This document shows, piece by piece, positions 61,636 to 64,000 of a stretch of DNA of 64,000 bases. The stretch spans positions 186,001 through 250,000 of the forward strand of contig NZ_JAGDZB010000001.1 of NCBI RefSeq assembly GCF_049116215.1. Direction: 5' to 3'. Origin of the DNA: Shimia sp049116215 (GTDB lineage Bacteria; Pseudomonadota; Alphaproteobacteria; Rhodobacterales; Rhodobacteraceae). Each line of letters starts with the position of its first letter. Positions within the stretch are counted from its first letter, which is position 1. The translations under genes and the position numbers were made by a program. The notes below the pieces were generated by a model. That model did not search any database. It saw nothing but the letters and a program-made list of their open reading frames with translations, and was not told where the DNA came from.

Positions 61636-63219
61636 TTACTGCGTGCGTTTGCGCTCTCGAACCAGACCAATCATGACAGAGACACACATCAACATCAGCA
61701 CAATCGCAAAAGGGAAGCCTGTCGCGATCGCCGCTGCTTGCAACGCGCCTAGCCCGCCGCCGAGCAGGAGTACAATGGCAATGGCCCCCTCCAACACACA
61801 CCAGAACACCCGCTGCGCCGTAGGTGCATCGGTCTTGCCGCCAGCCGTGATCGTATCAATTACCAAGGAGCCGGAGTCCGAGCTGGTCACAAAGAAGACC
61901 ACCACCAGAATGATGCCAATGAAGGACAACAACCCGGTCATCGGAAAGCCTTCGAACATCTTGAACATTTTTAGCTCAAGCGCGGCGTCCTGAAGCGCCT
62001 GTGCCGTACCGCCGGTCACCTGCTCCAACGCTGCGCCACCAAAGACACTCATCCAAAGCGCGCCAACCACCGTTGGGATGATCAGAACACATATGATGAA
62101 TTCCCGAATGGTGCGCCCACGTGAAATCCGCGCAATAAACATGCCGACAAAAGGCGACCAGCTGATCCACCACGCCCAATAGAAGGCTGTCCAGCCTTGC
62201 ATGAAATTGGTGTCCTCACGTCCCACCCAGTTTGAGAGTGCCGGAAGATTAGCAACATAGTCCGTCATCCCGTTAAAGAACGCCGCGATGATGGCAATGG
62301 TTGGACCAACCAGAAGGACAAGCACAAGTAGCGCCGCTGCAAGGATCATGTTGGCTTCAGACAGACGCTTCACACCTTTCTCAAGCCCCGCCACAACAGA
62401 CACCAAAGCAAACCCGGTGATCAAAACGATCAGCAAAACTTTCATGCCATCACTGACCGGCACGCCAAACAGATAGTTCAAACCGGCCAGAGCCTGACTT
62501 GCTCCCAAACCGAGAGATGTCGCGAGTCCAAAGATCGTGGCAAACACAGCGAGGATATCGATGATGTGACCTGCAGGCCCCCAAGTACGTTCCCCTAGTA
62601 GCGGGTAGAACACACTGCGCATGGTCAGTGGCAGACCGCGATTGAAGCTAAAGAAGGCCAAAGCCAAAGCAACAACTGCGTAGATGGCCCAAGGGTGCAG
62701 TCCCCAGTGGAAAATCGTGGCCGCCATGGCCAGATCACGCGCACCAGCCACATCACCTTCTGCAGCTCCCAAAGGTGCCCAATCCGTCCGTAACCCGTTT
62801 TCTCCAACGGCAGTGCCACCCAGCGACGATCCATAGTGCGAGATTGGTTCCGCCACGCCCCAGAACACAAGGCCAATGCCCATGCCCGCGGCAAACAACA
62901 TCGCGATCCATCCGGCATAGCTGTAGTCTGGCTTCGCATCTTCGCCGCCCAAGCGGATCTTGCCATAGGGCGAAATCACCAGAAACAGCGAAAACACCAC
63001 AAACAGGTTGCAGGCGATCATAAAGACCCAGTCAAAATTGCTCGTCAGCGCAGGTCGGAGCCAACCGAAAAACTCGGCCGCTTGTTCCTGAAACACCAAT
63101 GAGAAAAACACAAAGGCAACGATTGTCAGGCCTGAGATCGCAAAAACCGGATTGTGTATATCCAATCCAAGAAATTGCACATTGTCTTGGCCAACTTCAT
63201 AGTCGGTTTCTTCAGACAT
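61636..63219 (-). CDS. BCCT-family transporter (betaine/carnitine/choline)
   Basis: 527 residues with about twelve membrane segments. Start at ATG 63219 after GGGAGGGACCT; the frame reaches 63345 but upstream residues are not conserved. Family signatures: GMGIGLVFWGVAEPISHYG, WAFYWAWWISWSPFVGMFIARISRGRTIREFI (GWTAFYWAWWISWSP in this protein) and SSDSGSLVIDTI. It imports glycine betaine or related quaternary amines with Na+, usually for osmoprotection. Monocistronic, ended by a terminator. Confidence 0.92.
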   Translation of the reverse strand: MSEETDYEVGQDNVQFLGLDIHNPVFAISGLTIVAFVFFSLVFQEQAAEFFGWLRPALTSNFDWVFMIACNLFVVFSLFLVISPYGKIRLGGEDAKPDYSYAGWIAMLFAAGMGIGLVFWGVAEPISHYGSSLGGTAVGENGLRTDWAPLGAAEGDVAGARDLAMAATIFHWGLHPWAIYAVVALALAFFSFNRGLPLTMRSVFYPLLGERTWGPAGHIIDILAVFATIFGLATSLGLGASQALAGLNYLFGVPVSDGMKVLLIVLITGFALVSVVAGLEKGVKRLSEANMILAAALLVLVLLVGPTIAIIAAFFNGMTDYVANLPALSNWVGREDTNFMQGWTAFYWAWWISWSPFVGMFIARISRGRTIREFIICVLIIPTVVGALWMSVFGGAALEQVTGGTAQALQDAALELKMFKMFEGFPMTGLLSFIGIILVVVFFVTSSDSGSLVIDTITAGGKTDAPTAQRVFWCVLEGAIAIVLLLGGGLGALQAAAIATGFPFAIVLMLMCVSVMIGLVRERKRTQ

Positions 63220-63444
63220 AGGTCCCTCCCTTTCCATGTCATGAAGAAAGCCTCGCCAATTCCGCCCTTGCAAACCGGAGAAATACGACGCCCTAAAGGA
63301 AGTTTTCGCCGCCGCTGCTTGAAACTCCCACCGCAAAACCTGCACGCAACCGCCTTTTCACACCTCAGCGCCTGGGCAAGGCAACTGGGTAAATGGCAAC
63401 GGCTGCGTGCGCCGGCTTTACATTTGGAGACCCGAAAAATCCCG

Positions 63445-63484
63445 CACCTCCGTGATACAGCCGTGATACCGACACAATACCGAC
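63445..63484. promoter_or_regulatory. Triple 11-bp direct-repeat box, copy 2
   Basis: GTGATACAGCC, GTGATACCGAC and ACAATACCGAC follow one another, preceded by CACCTCC. It matches the element at 26265-26304 with about four differences in forty. It lies between the 2OG-oxygenase stop (63516) and the BCCT start (63219), about 225-265 bases upstream of the BCCT gene. Confidence 0.5.
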
Positions 63485-63515
63485 GTGGCTTTTTGGCAGG
63501 TTAACGGCGCAACAC

Positions 63516-64000
63516 CTATTCCCAAATATAGTTGAAACTGACGCTCACCCGTTCGTCTTCGGACATGTTCATTGGCACCTCATGGCGCAGCCAGCTCTCC
63601 CACAACAGCACGTCGCCAACCTCTGGCTTCATATAGATAAACGGTTGCAAATCCCGCCGCGCATCTTTGGTTCTCACTGGCGAGGCCATCATCCGCCCCG
63701 AGCGCGGATCCTCCAGCTTCAAGGCACTCGCGCCGTCTGGCATCGACACATAGGTGGTTCCGCTGATCACCGAATGCGGATGGATATGACTTGCATGCAT
63801 GCCCCCTTCTGGAAGGATATTGATCCACAAGTCTTCTAGTTTCAAAGACTTACCATCGAGGTCGAATTCCAAATCTTTGGCAAAAGCCGCCACATGCTGA
63901 TCCAGAGACGCGACCACATCCGCGAAAATCGGGAACCGCCACGGCAGATCCGTCAAAGAGGCATAAGACGTATAACCCGGGTAGGCATTCGCCTCACACC
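63516..64000 (-). CDS. Putative 2OG-Fe(II) oxygenase (TIGR02466-like), truncated by the window edge
   Basis: The frame is open from the right edge (64000) to TAA at 63516; about 161 residues are visible, beginning CEANAYPGYTSYASLTDLPWRF. The metal and co-substrate residues of the family show as HASHIHPHSVISGTTYV and WLRHEVPMNMSEDERVSVSFNYIW. Proteins of this group are about 200 residues, so roughly 40 N-terminal residues lie outside the window. Substrate unknown. A TTG near 63956 is not the start. Confidence 0.78.
   Translation of the reverse strand, partial: CEANAYPGYTSYASLTDLPWRFPIFADVVASLDQHVAAFAKDLEFDLDGKSLKLEDLWINILPEGGMHASHIHPHSVISGTTYVSMPDGASALKLEDPRSGRMMASPVRTKDARRDLQPFIYMKPEVGDVLLWESWLRHEVPMNMSEDERVSVSFNYIWE

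Overview
The window looks like a chromosomal stretch from an alphaproteobacterium of the Rhodobacteraceae, most likely a marine Roseobacter-group relative. This rests on the rpmH-rnpA and spc/alpha ribosomal gene sets, the AapJQMP amino-acid transporter, the ATP12-type chaperone beside a RluC/D pseudouridine synthase, DUF1127 microproteins, RTX and Hint secretion substrates, and high G+C with Shine-Dalgarno-led genes. No genus is claimed. No phage, insertion sequence or CRISPR array is visible.

Region by region. 1-6 kb: the end of a frameshifted glycero/glycosyl-phosphotransferase-like gene, then two large convergent RTX calcium-binding secreted proteins, one carrying an autoprocessing Hint domain. 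6-9.4 kb: a hybrid histidine kinase and a small P-loop kinase. 9.5-17.6 kb: a phosphorus-acquisition block (Na/Pi symporter, glycerophosphodiesterase, UgpCEAB) with a divergent LysR regulator and a textbook T-N11-A operator. 17.6-24.3 kb: a flavin-binding protein, an exported alpha/beta hydrolase with its LysR partner, tRNA-Arg(ACG), and a three-gene operon (TVP38-like membrane protein, MerA-like flavoprotein, histidine kinase). 24.7-29.8 kb: rpmH-rnpA, two small ABM monooxygenases, argB, and a translationally coupled fatty-acid hydroxylase / Fe-S protein / SixA run, then a DUF411 protein.

29.8-42.9 kb: the AapJQMP amino-acid importer, then housekeeping operons (HAD phosphatase-ATP12; DegP-RarA-CrcB-RluC/D), a FAD oxidoreductase and a hydrolase. 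43-58 kb: the ribosomal protein cluster, split into three segments. rplQ-rpoA-rpsK-rpsM is separated from adk-secY-rplO by a small island of predicted immunity genes, one broken by an in-frame amber codon. rplO is separated from rpmD-rpsE-rplR-rplF-rpsH-rpsN-rplE-rplX-rplN-rpsQ-rpmC by about 4 kb holding an M20 amidohydrolase, a WYL regulator, a SRPBCC protein and three DUF1127 microproteins. rplP does not follow rpmC in this window. 58-64 kb: a LysE exporter, an AraC regulator, a tandemly duplicated small secreted protein with phased upstream repeats, a BCCT osmolyte transporter and a truncated 2OG-Fe(II) oxygenase.

Most worth a second look: the toxin-less immunity island inside the ribosomal operon; a roughly 40-bp box of three 11-bp direct repeats found in two intergenic regions 37 kb apart; the duplicated secreted protein with 16-bp repeats at 21-bp spacing; and the duplicated unnamed domain in the Hint/RTX protein. 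All functional calls come from reading the sequence; no database search was run.
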